The notes: generated by a model not told the origin, from the letters alone. 64,000 nt of DNA from Phocaeicola coprocola DSM 17136 (GCF_000154845.1 NZ_DS981430.1:26984-90983); one strand, 5' to 3'. Shown: positions 1-8,294, counted from the first letter of the stretch. A program made the numbers and translations.

Positions 1-679
1 CGCCGAACTTACCGCCCTCGTTGGTCAGGTTCTCAATGGCTTTCTGAACTTCGGGGAATCCGACTTTTCCGTCTTCTACAAGTTGTTTGACCTGATTTTC
101 AGCTACGCCGAACTGTTTTGCGAGTTCTTCCATAAGAGGAATACCACGCCCCAAGAATTGGTTCAGGTCTTGTGTGTACAAACGTCCTTGAACCATTGTC
201 GTTCCGTACAGATAGGCAAGGTCGTTGATAGGGATTGAAAGCCCGGCGGCGATGTCCCCGAGGCGTATCAAAGTGCTGTTCACGTCATTTGCGGCGACAC
301 CGTATGCAAGAAGCTGTTTTGCGGCTTGACCGATGTCTTTCAGACCGAACGGAGTTGTGGCGGCTGTCTTGACAAGCTGGGTCATCAAAACATCTGCCTG
401 ACCCGCAGAGCCGAGCATGGTTTTGAAAGCGATTTCAAGCTGTTGGAATTCTCCACGGACAGTCGCAACGTGCGTGATGAAATCTTTTATCTGAGACACG
501 GCAAACACGCCTGCGACAGTCCTGCCGATTCTTTTGAATGAATCGTCAATCCTTGCGCCTTCGTCAACCGCTGTCTGCCCTATGCCTTGGAGCAAACGCC
601 GTGATTCGGCTACTCCTACCCTTAACTGGGAGTTGTCAAGCCCGACACCGTAATTCAGTCTTCCTTTATCGTTGTTCAT
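1..679 (-). CDS. Tail tape measure protein, N-terminal part, cut by window edge
   Basis: The frame is open from ATG at 679 to the window edge (226 codons visible). The peptide begins MNNDKGRLNYGVGLDNSQL and contains a stretch typical of tape measure N-termini: a TMLGSAGQAD-like segment followed by TTPFGLKDIGQAAKQLLAYG and LNQFLGRGIPLMEELAKQFG. These proteins set tail length and are assembled with help from the tail chaperones encoded just upstream, which is the gene order here. It starts 11 nt after the stop of the frameshifted chaperone frame. Confidence 0.88.
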   Translation of the reverse strand, partial: MNNDKGRLNYGVGLDNSQLRVGVAESRRLLQGIGQTAVDEGARIDDSFKRIGRTVAGVFAVSQIKDFITHVATVRGEFQQLEIAFKTMLGSAGQADVLMTQLVKTAATTPFGLKDIGQAAKQLLAYGVAANDVNSTLIRLGDIAAGLSIPINDLAYLYGTTMVQGRLYTQDLNQFLGRGIPLMEELAKQFGVAENQVKQLVEDGKVGFPEVQKAIENLTNEGGKFG

Positions 680-690
680 TGTTTCTGCCT

Positions 691-981
691 TTAATCACAG
701 GTTTCAAAAAATTTCCTTACTTCTTCTTTGTTTCTTGGGTCATCTGCCTTGATAACTTTTTGTCCTTCATCCTTTTTTCCGTCATTTTTCTTTTTATCGT
801 ATGTCGGGAGAATAGCCCCGTACATTATCATGTTCGTATAGCTGATATTGTACAAAACATAGTCAAAGGTCAGATTGTAGCCTTTTGCAAAACCGCCTAC
901 GACAGCCCAAATGCTGTCATTTAGTTCTCCACTTTCCTCGGATGAAGAAGATTGAGTTCTGCAAGGAAAGTGGTAAGCCCG
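691..981 (-). CDS. Tail assembly chaperone extension reached by -1 frameshift (gpT-like)
   Basis: This frame has no good start of its own but is open from within the upstream chaperone gene to TAA at 691-693. The zero frame reads GAT TTT TTC at 989-981, so the heptamer T TTT TTC (987-981) is in exactly the phase needed for -1 slippage. After slipping, translation continues as R-A-Y-H-F-P without a stop for 96 codons, giving a predicted fusion of 248 residues. The added part has a hydrophobic or aromatic segment (VVGGFAKGYNLTFDYVLYNI) and a lysine/aspartate-rich tail. This mirrors lambda gpG/gpGT, placed just before the tape measure gene. Slippage efficiency is not known. Confidence 0.75.
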   Translation of the reverse strand, partial: RAYHFPCRTQSSSSEESGELNDSIWAVVGGFAKGYNLTFDYVLYNISYTNMIMYGAILPTYDKKKNDGKKDEGQKVIKADDPRNKEEVRKFFETCD

Positions 982-1436
982 AAAAAATCGGCTATCTGCA
1001 TTCTTGATAAGATTTGGCTTACAATCAGGTTCAGTTCCCTCGGGGAGACATCTTCAAGAAGCTCTTTTGCGAGTTCCGCTTTCTTGTCAATGGTAATTTC
1101 AACTTCAACCGTGTATGGTCGGCGAATAAGCCCGCACAGATACCGTTTTTCTTTGATTTGCGGAACTTTTTTCTTTTCTGTGATGTTCTTTGCACCAAGA
1201 ATGAGAATAGCCGCTATATCTCCGAGAATACGGCAGTCTTTCGCTACGGATAATGTTTCTTCAACGACCTTCTCCGTGTCAAGCGCAATATGTGGAAGTT
1301 GTGAAATCGCTTCTGAGACAAGTATGAGGGTTGCCGTGCTTGCGGAGGCAACCTGATATGACTTTTCGCCTACCTTGACTTCAAAAGGTTGTTCAAGGAT
1401 GGTTTCAGCAACCGTTTGTTCTATTGTCTTATTCAT
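921..1436 (-). CDS. Tail assembly chaperone (gpG-like)
   Basis: A 171-residue acidic, mostly helical protein lies between the tail tube gene and the tape measure gene, the standard place for the siphovirus tail assembly chaperone. These proteins coat the tape measure protein during tail tube polymerization and are absent from the virion. The sequence alone is not diagnostic. The call rests on position and on a slippery heptamer near its 3' end that leads into a second open frame. ATG at 1436 is used; the stop is TAA at 921-923. Confidence 0.75.
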   Translation of the reverse strand: MNKTIEQTVAETILEQPFEVKVGEKSYQVASASTATLILVSEAISQLPHIALDTEKVVEETLSVAKDCRILGDIAAILILGAKNITEKKKVPQIKEKRYLCGLIRRPYTVEVEITIDKKAELAKELLEDVSPRELNLIVSQILSRMQIADFFGLTTFLAELNLLHPRKVEN

Positions 1437-1464
1437 ATCTGACGAATTTCTAAGTTATGATTAG

Positions 1465-1548
1465 AGACGGGGGTCGGAATCGAACCGACATGCAACCGGG
1501 AAATGCGTTCAGGCTTCACGGTGGATAAACCAGTGTATCAACCCCGCT
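1465..1548 (-). tRNA. tRNA-like gene with an enlarged anticodon arm
   Basis: Read on the minus strand, the acceptor is AGCGGGG (1548-1542) with CCCCGTC (1472-1466): five Watson-Crick pairs, one G-U and one A-C mismatch. The D arm is GATA/TATC with a CACTGGTT loop. The T arm is GTCGG-TTCGATT-CCGAC, a perfect canonical arm. Between D and T arms the best fold pairs ACCG with CGGT and then GAA with TTC, leaving a 12-nt loop. A normal 5-bp stem would therefore carry an 18-nt loop instead of 7. No anticodon can be assigned. It may be a degenerate or atypical phage tRNA. Confidence 0.5.
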
Positions 1549-1556
1549 GAAAATTC

Positions 1557-2015
1557 TTACTCACTCCCTTTTGTGTAAGGCTTAACGGTTTTGCCCGTCT
1601 TGGGTTTCAGGCAACGTGCAACGTAATGAAGCATTTTACCGTCAGCGGTTGAATAGCTTTCATCACAACGAACCACGGAACGGTCAATCTGTGCGCCCTC
1701 GCATTCTTCGTCTTCGGGAGTTATGCGGAAAGCGTGTTCTCCTGCGATTAACCCGTCATTGTCTTCAAACGGGCGTTCCGTACCTTTTTTGACAAACATG
1801 TCAAATTCGAGTGTATAAGTATTCTTTCCGTAACGGACATCAACAAGTTCGCCGCCCTCCTCTGTGGCGGTCTTCTCGGTTCCCGCCGTGGGGGTGATTT
1901 TCGTTGTGTCTTCTTTCGGCGTGTCAAGGGCTTTCCAAGCCTCCGGGGAAGTGGGTGCGCCATTTGTTGACGGGGTTGTTTCAATCTTACATTTACCCCA
2001 TGATAAAACTGCCAT
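1557..2015 (-). CDS. Major tail (tube) protein, putative
   Basis: A 152-residue protein beginning MAVLSWGKCKIETTPSTNG lies between the tail terminator and the tail chaperone, where the tail tube subunit is expected. The middle resembles tube proteins that begin with a statement of the tube strand (RYGKNTYTLEFDMFVKKG) and contain a Thr/Glu-rich exposed loop (residues about 30-55). No catalytic motif is expected. The assignment is mainly from gene order and size. Confidence 0.6.
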   Translation of the reverse strand: MAVLSWGKCKIETTPSTNGAPTSPEAWKALDTPKEDTTKITPTAGTEKTATEEGGELVDVRYGKNTYTLEFDMFVKKGTERPFEDNDGLIAGEHAFRITPEDEECEGAQIDRSVVRCDESYSTADGKMLHYVARCLKPKTGKTVKPYTKGSE

Positions 2016-2043
2016 AACTTCTTCGTTTTTAATGTTCTACAAT

Positions 2044-2484
2044 TTATTTGATATTTAGAGGCGCATCATCGCTGCCGAAGAACTCGTAATGAAGTTTCAC
2101 AACGATGAAATGCTGATTGATGTCAGGTTCAGCCTCCGTGTAAATGGTTTGTTGAAGCCTGAATTTATAACAGGACTTATCGGCGGTCAGGCTGTTGACC
2201 CAATCATTGGCGAGACGCTCAATTTCTTCTGTCCGTTGACCATCTTCAACGAGAACTCCGTTTCCGTACAAGTCAGTATCGGGTACATAGATATTCACGG
2301 TAACGACACCTGTCTGAACTTCGTCAGGCAAGCCCGTTGTGAAGATTACCACCGCATCTTCTCTGTTACTGTCACGTGGGCGGTAACCGCTTCTGTAAAC
2401 CTCGCCTGAAATCATTCCCGAAAGAACGCTGTCTTGCAGTAGTCGGTACACATCCCCTTGAATCTGTTTTGAAGTCTTAGCCAT
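2044..2484 (-). CDS. Tail terminator / tail completion protein, putative
   Basis: A 146-residue protein starting MAKTSKQIQGDVYRLLQ. The central segment VVTVNIYVPDTDLYG and later LQQTIYTEAEPDINQHFIVVKLHYEFFG have the alternating strands seen in gpU-like terminators, which cap the tail tube and join it to the head. It sits between the HK97-gp10-like connector and the tail tube gene, as that role requires. The function is inferred from synteny. Confidence 0.55.
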   Translation of the reverse strand: MAKTSKQIQGDVYRLLQDSVLSGMISGEVYRSGYRPRDSNREDAVVIFTTGLPDEVQTGVVTVNIYVPDTDLYGNGVLVEDGQRTEEIERLANDWVNSLTADKSCYKFRLQQTIYTEAEPDINQHFIVVKLHYEFFGSDDAPLNIK

Positions 2485-2495
2485 ATAAATTCTGT

Positions 2496-2936
2496 TTAAT
2501 GAAATCCGAGTTGCTTCAACATTTGCGGTACAAGACGCTCGGCAAGAAGTTCTGAACTGTCAAGAACGTCAAGCCCTTTTGCGGACACATAAGAAGCGTA
2601 GTTCATACCAGCCACGACAATAAGGCAAATCCCCTGCGGGAATTTTCTTGCGAGGCTTTTCACATACGCTGCCCCCTTTGAAGAACCGTCCTTGCCTTGT
2701 TTCACGGTTTGGAAGCTGGATGAATGGATTATTCGCCCGTCAACCGTGATAACGTAGCCGATTGAACTTCTCAGGTTGCCCGTGCGGTCTTTGTAAGAAT
2801 TGGTTGAACGTGCCCTGTTCAAGACTGTCTCCCCGATATACATCAGGTTTCGGATAAGAACTTGTTTCAGCCTTTCAAGCTGCTGTTCCGTGTATCTGTC
2901 AATCTCCGACATCGGTGTTAGTTGTGTGATAGGCAT
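2496..2936 (-). CDS. HK97 gp10-like head-tail connector / neck protein
   Basis: The 146-residue product contains DRTGNLRSSIGYVITVDG at about residues 50-67, the characteristic signature of the HK97 gp10 family. The N-terminal half is helical (YTEQQLERLKQVLIRNLMYIGETVLNRAR). These proteins form part of the neck or help tail attachment. Neighbours on both sides are connector and tail genes in the usual order. The downstream 109-nt gap (2937-3045) has no convincing gene. Confidence 0.75.
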   Translation of the reverse strand: MPITQLTPMSEIDRYTEQQLERLKQVLIRNLMYIGETVLNRARSTNSYKDRTGNLRSSIGYVITVDGRIIHSSSFQTVKQGKDGSSKGAAYVKSLARKFPQGICLIVVAGMNYASYVSAKGLDVLDSSELLAERLVPQMLKQLGFH

Positions 2937-3045
2937 ATTCTTCTCAGTTATTTTTTGCGAAATCGGCGCATGTGGCGTTTACTTTTCTTATTGGTATGTT
3001 TGACCGGGTTGAAAAAGAAAAGCCGACATACAGCCGCACATCGCT

Positions 3046-3369
3046 TTAGACCAAAATTCTTACTTCGCACACGGCTTCAAGCGGTTCTGCCTGAATGATT
3101 GAAAACGTGCCAATCTCTTTTCCTGACAAGTCTTTCAAGCGTAGCTGTTCCGATGGAACGGGCTGTTCTTCAATCAGGATTTCATAGGAAGCCACTGTGA
3201 AGTGTTCCCCCTTGATAATTCCGAGTTGGTTGAACTTCTTCGCCTTGAATTGACATGGAACAGGTTCGCCCCATGCCACGGAAGACGGTTTGACGGGATA
3301 ACCCGTTTCAGGGTCAATCCCGCCCGCTGTCTTTGTCTTGAATTCGATTGTTCCGTTTTGAATAATCAT
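3046..3369 (-). CDS. Head closure / stopper connector protein, putative
   Basis: A compact, beta-rich 107-residue protein starting MIIQNGTIEFKTKTAGGID. It overlaps the preceding gene by 4 nt (ATGA), indicating translational coupling. Size, strand-rich character and position between the head-tail adaptor and the gp10-like protein fit the stopper family that closes the connector channel. There is no motif that proves this. Confidence 0.55.
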   Translation of the reverse strand: MIIQNGTIEFKTKTAGGIDPETGYPVKPSSVAWGEPVPCQFKAKKFNQLGIIKGEHFTVASYEILIEEQPVPSEQLRLKDLSGKEIGTFSIIQAEPLEAVCEVRILV

Positions 3370-3698
3370 AGCCGAGAACCTTTATATCCGTAAATAGGTT
3401 TGTTTGCGCTGCCGCTGTCATCGTCAAAGTCTTTGTACAAGGCTTTAGCGTGATTGCGGAGTTGCGTTCTTTGTTCGTCCGTGAATGAATAGGACTGACC
3501 GCCCTGAGACACGTCAGGGGCGAAAGACAGCCACAGAAAGATGTCAGCGGCGGCAAGGTTGTATGCCTTTCCTTTCAGGATTTCCGCTGTCGTTTCCGTG
3601 TCAAGGTTCAGCCCCCGTTTCTCCGCTGTTTCAACGAGCGTGCGGAGAGGAACGGGGTACGAGTTCAGCCCTTTCAATGCTTCGATAACTTTTGCCAT
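3366..3698 (-). CDS. Head-tail adaptor (gp6-like connector), putative
   Basis: A 110-residue, largely helical protein immediately after the major capsid gene. The segment TAEILKGKAYNLAAADIFLWLSFAPDVSQGGQSYSF is typical of small DNA-packaging adaptor proteins that form the first ring under the portal (HK97 gp6 or SPP1 gp15 type). Its stop overlaps the next gene by 4 nt. Confidence 0.6.
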   Translation of the reverse strand: MAKVIEALKGLNSYPVPLRTLVETAEKRGLNLDTETTAEILKGKAYNLAAADIFLWLSFAPDVSQGGQSYSFTDEQRTQLRNHAKALYKDFDDDSGSANKPIYGYKGSRL

Positions 3699-3711
3699 AG
3701 GTCAACCGTCT

Positions 3712-4803
3712 TTAATCCCAATCTTGTGCGTCCGTTCTCACGTAGATGTTACGGTAAGCCGTATCAAATACGGGAATAGCGTCAGCCTGACCGATTGTAA
3801 CCTCGCTCTTAGGCTCAATCGTGCCGTACTTCTTCACGACTGTATGGGCACGCACGGCTCTCAGAATTGTTTCTTCATTTTCCTGAAGAATGTCATACTG
3901 CGTGGAACCGAGTATTTCACTTTCTGACAAAATCATACGGCTGTTCTCAAACGGGTTGCCAGAAGTCTGTGAACCGTCTGAAAATTCACGGGTGATGGTT
4001 TGGTCGATAACACGCAGTTGAATACCGTTCAGCCATGCTTGTTTTGCGAGCATGGTATTTACAGCAGCCAAGTCAGGTGTTTGAGAGATACCGAGGGCGT
4101 TGGCGGCGAAAGAAGCGCACTGTTTAATAATTTGTTCCGCAGAACAGATTTTGTACAGTTCATCCAAATTGATGAAAGCGTACTTCAAGTTCAGGTTATG
4201 CTCCTTACCCAACTTCACGAATTTAGCAAGGTCGCCGATAATGTCAGCAGTTGACTTGCTGTTCCAATCAACGGATGATTTGGTTTTCATCTCATCATCC
4301 ACGTCATAGTCAAGGTCAAATTCATTGGCATAGGTTGCGTTCGTGGTGGTTGTGAATTTAAGCACGCCAGCGTTTGAAGCAAGTTTCCATGCAATGTATT
4401 CTTCCTCAGACTGAACGCCGTTGAAACAGAAGTCAACATCATTGCCCCAATATTCAACAAGTTTGGTCGCATCTTCATCCTGAGCGAAAGCCAAAGCCGT
4501 TTGATAATCTTTGATTTCAGAACGTGAAAGTTCACGGCTGATAGAGATAAACGGAATATCTCCACGTGCGCTCTCGAATATCGGGCGGCGTTTACGCATG
4601 ATAGTTCCGTTATCGGTATGCAGGTCGGCGGCGACATTCTTCTTTTCAAGCTGGTTCGTTAAGGTTTTCCAGTTGAAGCCGTTGACTTTCTTAACGGGGA
4701 AGTGTTTCCCGAAAAGGAAGCCCGAAGCGTCAGCCGAGTTCAGACGGGCTTGAACCATTTGTTCGGTCAAACCCTGAATCATTGTATTTACAATAGTTCC
4801 CAT
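3712..4803 (-). CDS. Major capsid protein
   Basis: The 363-residue product begins MGTIVNTMIQGLTEQMVQARLNSADASG. It follows scaffold and head-fibre genes and precedes the connectors. Features typical of coat proteins include the E-loop-like region after residue about 45 (KTLTNQLEKKNVAADLHTDNG), IPFISISRELSRSEIKDYQTALAFA, and a C-terminal A-domain with DILQENEETILRAVRAHTVVKKYG. The family is probably a Bacteroidales phage capsid of HK97 fold. I am confident of the role but not of the subfamily. Confidence 0.85.
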   Translation of the reverse strand: MGTIVNTMIQGLTEQMVQARLNSADASGFLFGKHFPVKKVNGFNWKTLTNQLEKKNVAADLHTDNGTIMRKRRPIFESARGDIPFISISRELSRSEIKDYQTALAFAQDEDATKLVEYWGNDVDFCFNGVQSEEEYIAWKLASNAGVLKFTTTTNATYANEFDLDYDVDDEMKTKSSVDWNSKSTADIIGDLAKFVKLGKEHNLNLKYAFINLDELYKICSAEQIIKQCASFAANALGISQTPDLAAVNTMLAKQAWLNGIQLRVIDQTITREFSDGSQTSGNPFENSRMILSESEILGSTQYDILQENEETILRAVRAHTVVKKYGTIEPKSEVTIGQADAIPVFDTAYRNIYVRTDAQDWD

Positions 4804-4816
4804 AAATTACTTACGA

Positions 4817-5389
4817 TTAATAGTTTATGATACCTTTGAGGTGTTTCATCACGCATTCAGGAAGCGGGTTGCCCTTTGTCACGCCAATAAGCCAAGCGTC
4901 CGTGTCAAGGTTTGAGTTTTGCACGATGGGCTTGCCTGTTCCGACAAGTGAAAGCGGGGTGTATTTCAGTTTTGAGGTTTTCTCTGCCGATTCCGCTGCG
5001 GCTTCAATGATAAAGCCGCCTTTCTCAATCTTCACGCCGAGAGTGGTTCCGACCTTGATTGTGTCATGGGTTTTCTCTGTGGTTGTAATAGATGTGATAG
5101 CGTAAGCCTTGCCGCCCTCATCAGCCATGACGAAATCGCCTACTTTGAAATTGTGACCTTTATTTACTTTGATGTCAGTTGCGGTATCTGTCGCTTCTGC
5201 CGACAGAACGGCAATCTTCACAGCGTGGCAAATGCCGTTGTCGGGTGCGCTTAGTACTGCGCCCTCATTCAGAAAATCGCCGCCGAGTTCAGAAACCTTG
5301 ACCGAAACACCGCCACGAATATCCGCTACTTTGTGCATAAAGACACGGGGGGTGCGGGTGTCCTTACGTCTTTGAACTGTCATTCCCAT
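4817..5389 (-). CDS. Head fibre / decoration protein, putative
   Basis: A 190-residue protein, MGMTVQRRKDTRTPRVFMHK at the N-terminus, followed by a small beta-barrel-like region with VNKGHNFKVGDFVMADEGGKAYAI. That segment resembles the repeat of phage head fibre proteins. It lies between scaffold and major capsid genes, the usual place for a decoration protein. A second in-frame ATG at 5383 is an equally possible start. Confidence 0.6.
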   Translation of the reverse strand: MGMTVQRRKDTRTPRVFMHKVADIRGGVSVKVSELGGDFLNEGAVLSAPDNGICHAVKIAVLSAEATDTATDIKVNKGHNFKVGDFVMADEGGKAYAITSITTTEKTHDTIKVGTTLGVKIEKGGFIIEAAAESAEKTSKLKYTPLSLVGTGKPIVQNSNLDTDAWLIGVTKGNPLPECVMKHLKGIINY

Positions 5390-5414
5390 TTTGGTAAATT
5401 TTGAATGTTAAATA

Positions 5415-6125
5415 TTAGAACGGCTGACCGTCAGCGGGCTTGTTATCACGGTGTGATATAGCCTCTATTTGCTCTTTTGTCAGTTCGTTCCCTTGACTTG
5501 ATGAACCGCCGTTCTGTGCGGCAGGTCTTCCGAAAACAGCCCCTTTTGCCCGTGTGTCATTGACAATGCCGTCCACTTCGGTAGTGATTTCGCCGACGAG
5601 CGTGTTGAACTGTTCATCGGTCAGACCGTCAACAGGTGTACGCTCGTAAGCCTTGCGTAGATTTTCAGGCAGTTTTTCAATGATTGTGGAAAGTTGTTGC
5701 TTGCGGGTTGCAGTTGTACGGTCACCATCCATTTTGTTCAAACGCTCGGTTATCGTCTTGTTGCTTTCGATAAGAGCCTGTGCCCAAGCCGGAACTTGCT
5801 CGACCCCTGCGGATTGTGTCTGAACGGTTTGCGTTCCTCCTTGCTGACCGCCCTGAGAGCCGCCACCGTTATCAATCTTTTGCCCGTCTTTCAGACCGTA
5901 TTTGGTTTCATAGGTTTGTACGGCTGTCTGTTGGGCTTCTGTCGCACGGCTGTCGCCGTAGCTTTCAATGATTTCGATGAACTCTTTTGTCACCCCTGCA
6001 ATAGCAGTTGTTACTTGTTCATCTGTGGTTACAGTCTTGGCGAGTTTATCGGCAATCCTGTTCAATACATTTGCGTTGACCCCCGGGAATTTGGCTTTCA
6101 ACGCCTCTAAAATCTTTTGTTTCAT
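5415..6125 (-). CDS. Capsid scaffolding protein, putative
   Basis: A 236-residue protein with helical ends and a low-complexity Gly/Gln linker (GGGSQGGQQGGTQTVQTQ, residues about 87-104), directly upstream of the decoration and capsid genes. This composition is typical of internal scaffolds, which guide procapsid assembly and then leave. It is the first gene of the leftward capsid operon, with its own promoter candidate at 6161-6194. It has no recognisable protease motif. Confidence 0.7.
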   Translation of the reverse strand: MKQKILEALKAKFPGVNANVLNRIADKLAKTVTTDEQVTTAIAGVTKEFIEIIESYGDSRATEAQQTAVQTYETKYGLKDGQKIDNGGGSQGGQQGGTQTVQTQSAGVEQVPAWAQALIESNKTITERLNKMDGDRTTATRKQQLSTIIEKLPENLRKAYERTPVDGLTDEQFNTLVGEITTEVDGIVNDTRAKGAVFGRPAAQNGGSSSQGNELTKEQIEAISHRDNKPADGQPF

Positions 6126-6160
6126 AATGAATGCTTTGTTTAACTGAAAAGTTTACGCAA

Positions 6161-6203
6161 CAAAGGTATGCTTTATTTCTTAAAGTGATTACAATATACT
6201 CAT
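6161..6203 (-). promoter_or_regulatory. Leftward capsid-operon promoter with operator copy a
   Basis: On the minus strand TACCTTTG (6168-6161) matches the Bacteroides -7 box TAnnTTTG, with TTG 23 nt upstream (6194-6192). The palindrome GTGATTACA-A-TATACTCAT (6185-6203) overlaps the -33 region, as expected for a repressor site. Confidence 0.6.
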
Positions 6204-6363
6204 AAAAATAATGCTTTTTTCTTGTTTGTCTCAGTTTTTATGCTATAAAATATGCTTTTAAGCTATTTTGAGGCTGTTTTTGAGATAATGGAGTTAAATA
6301 CTACGGAAGTGGAGTTAAGTGGGGTTAAAAATAATCTGTCAAGTTAATTTTTATCCGAAAAAG

Positions 6364-6419
6364 TTGATTATTCCCAAAATACTTAACTTATATTTGCAAC
6401 GTGATTAAGATGTAATCAC
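6364..6419 (+). promoter_or_regulatory. Rightward early promoter with operator copy b at the start site
   Basis: TTG at 6364-6366 and TATATTTG at 6389-6396 are 22 nt apart. The palindrome GTGATTAAG-A-TGTAATCAC (6401-6419) begins about where transcription should start, just before the first gene at 6445. This region (6126-6444) separates divergent operons and has no gene. Confidence 0.7.
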
Positions 6420-6444
6420 TTTTAAACCTCAAAAAAACAGAAAT

Positions 6445-6684
6445 ATGAAGACAGTGAGTTTAGCATACAGCACAAGAGAAATCAACCGTAATTTCAGAAT
6501 TAAGGTTTCAGGCGTTGACGGCGAGGGAAACAAGGTTCACAAGCTGGTTGGCGTTTCAGGGGCTATCGCTCTTATCGGTGTTGAAATGTTCAATAAACTT
6601 TTGAAGCGGGCTTTCAGCAGCGTTGAAGACAAATGCGTATGCAAACTCAGAAGAGGTATCAAATTTTCATTCTATATCAAATAA
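6445..6684 (+). CDS. Small phage protein of unknown function
   Basis: A 79-residue basic protein, first gene of the rightward module. A strand-rich beginning (TREINRNFRIKVSGVDGEGNKVHKLVGVSG) is followed by a helix and a CVCKLRRG segment. I do not recognise the family. The start ATG lies 26 nt after operator b, so expression should be tightly tied to that site. Confidence 0.6.
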   Translation: MKTVSLAYSTREINRNFRIKVSGVDGEGNKVHKLVGVSGAIALIGVEMFNKLLKRAFSSVEDKCVCKLRRGIKFSFYIK

Positions 6685-6700
6685 TCGGGAGGACAGAATT

Positions 6701-6937
6701 ATGATAGCAAGATTTCACTACAACATTCCGAGACATCACGGGAAATACGGAACAGCCGTTTCAGTTTTCAATAACAGAGAGGAAATGCGCAACTGCGAAC
6801 AGCCGGTTGCATATTATAAAACTTATAAGCATCAGACCCCTGACGAAGAACGGGTTTGCGATGGCGACCGCCAAATTGAGGACTTAAAAGCAAAAGTTTT
6901 GAAGAATTTCCCAAACGTTGAATTTATAAATCTTTGA
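6701..6937 (+). CDS. Small phage protein of unknown function
   Basis: A 78-residue protein starting MIARFHYNIPRHHGKYGTAV. The ATG at 6701 is chosen because a GGAGGA sequence lies 7 nt upstream, and a longer in-frame reading from 6623 would overlap the previous gene. Its C-terminal helix ends LKAKVLKNFPNVEFINL. No known domain is seen. Confidence 0.65.
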   Translation: MIARFHYNIPRHHGKYGTAVSVFNNREEMRNCEQPVAYYKTYKHQTPDEERVCDGDRQIEDLKAKVLKNFPNVEFINL

Positions 6938-6940
6938 ACC

Positions 6941-7060
6941 ATGAAAGAAATCATTGAAGCAGCTTATATGTCAGGCTTTGAACCAAGTTCGGAAGACTTG
7001 ACAGAAACCGCCTTGTATGAGGAAGCAAAGGCGTATTTAGAAAAATCAATTCAGTATTAA
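6941..7060 (+). CDS. 39-residue phage protein
   Basis: A small open frame 3 nt after the previous stop reads MKEIIEAAYMSGFEPSSEDL and ends with a helix (YEEAKAYLEKSIQY). Acidic amphipathic composition and tight spacing to both neighbours favour a real gene. Function unknown. Confidence 0.5.
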   Translation: MKEIIEAAYMSGFEPSSEDLTETALYEEAKAYLEKSIQY

Positions 7061-7080
7061 CCCAAATAAAATTTTCAAGT

Positions 7081-8235
7081 ATGGAAACAATGACAGTGAC
7101 AAACGAAAAGACCCTGCAACAGGGTTTGAATGATGTTGTAATCAACAAGGTTCAGAGAATGATAGACGGTAAATCCGTTGGGGTTCAAGCTACAATGGAG
7201 CGTCTTATCAGCGAGGGAAAGATAGCGCAGGACTATATCGCCCCGATAGGCGTTAACCTGAGACAGAAAGACCACAGCCCCGTGATAACATTCAACGGGG
7301 GAGAACGTCTGATGATGAATATGCCTGACGGTCAGTTCTCACTCCATGATAACGCCATAGGTCAGCTTGCCGACAGAATGGGAGTTCCGCAACGTTATCT
7401 CAGACAGCTTGCGCAAGGGGCTACATGGGCGAAAAGCCTTGCCGCAGAAATCCTGAACGAGCATAGCGGTTGGACGGAAAGAAGCCGTGTTCTTGTCAGA
7501 ACCGTAGGGGAACAGGTTCGGGGCGTTCTCTCTGACAGTTATCGCCGTTTGAACAGTGTTGAAATCCTGACCGCCTTTGTTCAGGAAGCGGCAAAGCAAG
7601 GAGCGGTTATTTCGGACGCTTATATGAACGACACAAAGGTTTGGGCTGAAACAATCCTGCCACAGCCACTTGTTATCCCGACAGCGAAGAACGGCGATGT
7701 TATTATATTCGCTGGCGCACGCTTCTCAACTTCTGATTACGGGGACGGGGCGGTTGATATGCGGGCGTTTCTTTTGAACGGGGCTTGTCTCAATGGCATG
7801 GTTCGTGAAAGCGTGATGAAACAGGTTCACTTGGGTTCTAAACTGCCGGACAACCTGAAACTATCCAACAAAACGTATGAACTTGACACGAAGACCACAG
7901 TTTCAGCGGTCAAAGACTTGACAAAGGGACTGTTCAGCAAAGAGAACCTGATGAAGAAAGCCTACGAGATACAGGGGGCTTCCGAAATTGATGTTGACTT
8001 CGAGCATGAGTTGAAGAACCTGACGAAGAACGGAAGTCTTCTGAAACAGGAGGGGAAAGAGGTTGAAAAGATATTGATGCGCAATGACCCAGATGACGGC
8101 GTTCAGGGCGGTTCAACCCTTTGGAAACTCACTCAGGCAATCACGGCTCACGCCCGTGAACTGACACCCGAAAGAAGCCGTGAACTACATGAAATTTCAG
8201 GGGCACTTCTCAACCGAGTGAAATTACAAGCATAA
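7081..8235 (+). CDS. DUF932-family phage/plasmid protein
   Basis: The 384-residue product resembles the DUF932 / phage-plasmid-like family. It has an N-terminal part with MMNMPDGQFSLHDNAIGQLADRMGVPQRYLRQL, then RVLVRTVGEQVRGVLSDSYRRLNSVEIL, then an internal strand region with DVIIFAGARFSTSDYGDGAVDMRAFLLNGACLNGM. These proteins are widespread on phages and plasmids; their biochemical role is not established. It is the largest gene of the rightward module. Confidence 0.7.
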   Translation: METMTVTNEKTLQQGLNDVVINKVQRMIDGKSVGVQATMERLISEGKIAQDYIAPIGVNLRQKDHSPVITFNGGERLMMNMPDGQFSLHDNAIGQLADRMGVPQRYLRQLAQGATWAKSLAAEILNEHSGWTERSRVLVRTVGEQVRGVLSDSYRRLNSVEILTAFVQEAAKQGAVISDAYMNDTKVWAETILPQPLVIPTAKNGDVIIFAGARFSTSDYGDGAVDMRAFLLNGACLNGMVRESVMKQVHLGSKLPDNLKLSNKTYELDTKTTVSAVKDLTKGLFSKENLMKKAYEIQGASEIDVDFEHELKNLTKNGSLLKQEGKEVEKILMRNDPDDGVQGGSTLWKLTQAITAHARELTPERSRELHEISGALLNRVKLQA

Positions 8236-8294
8236 ATTAACAATCTCCCGTGAACCTGTCAAAAGCGGCTTTGCGGGCTTAAAAATAGAATGCA

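Noticed and set aside
538..924. 128-codon + strand frame with hydrophobic residues
   Set aside because: It lies opposite the tail chaperone frames and tape measure start, which have clear protein character and correct order.
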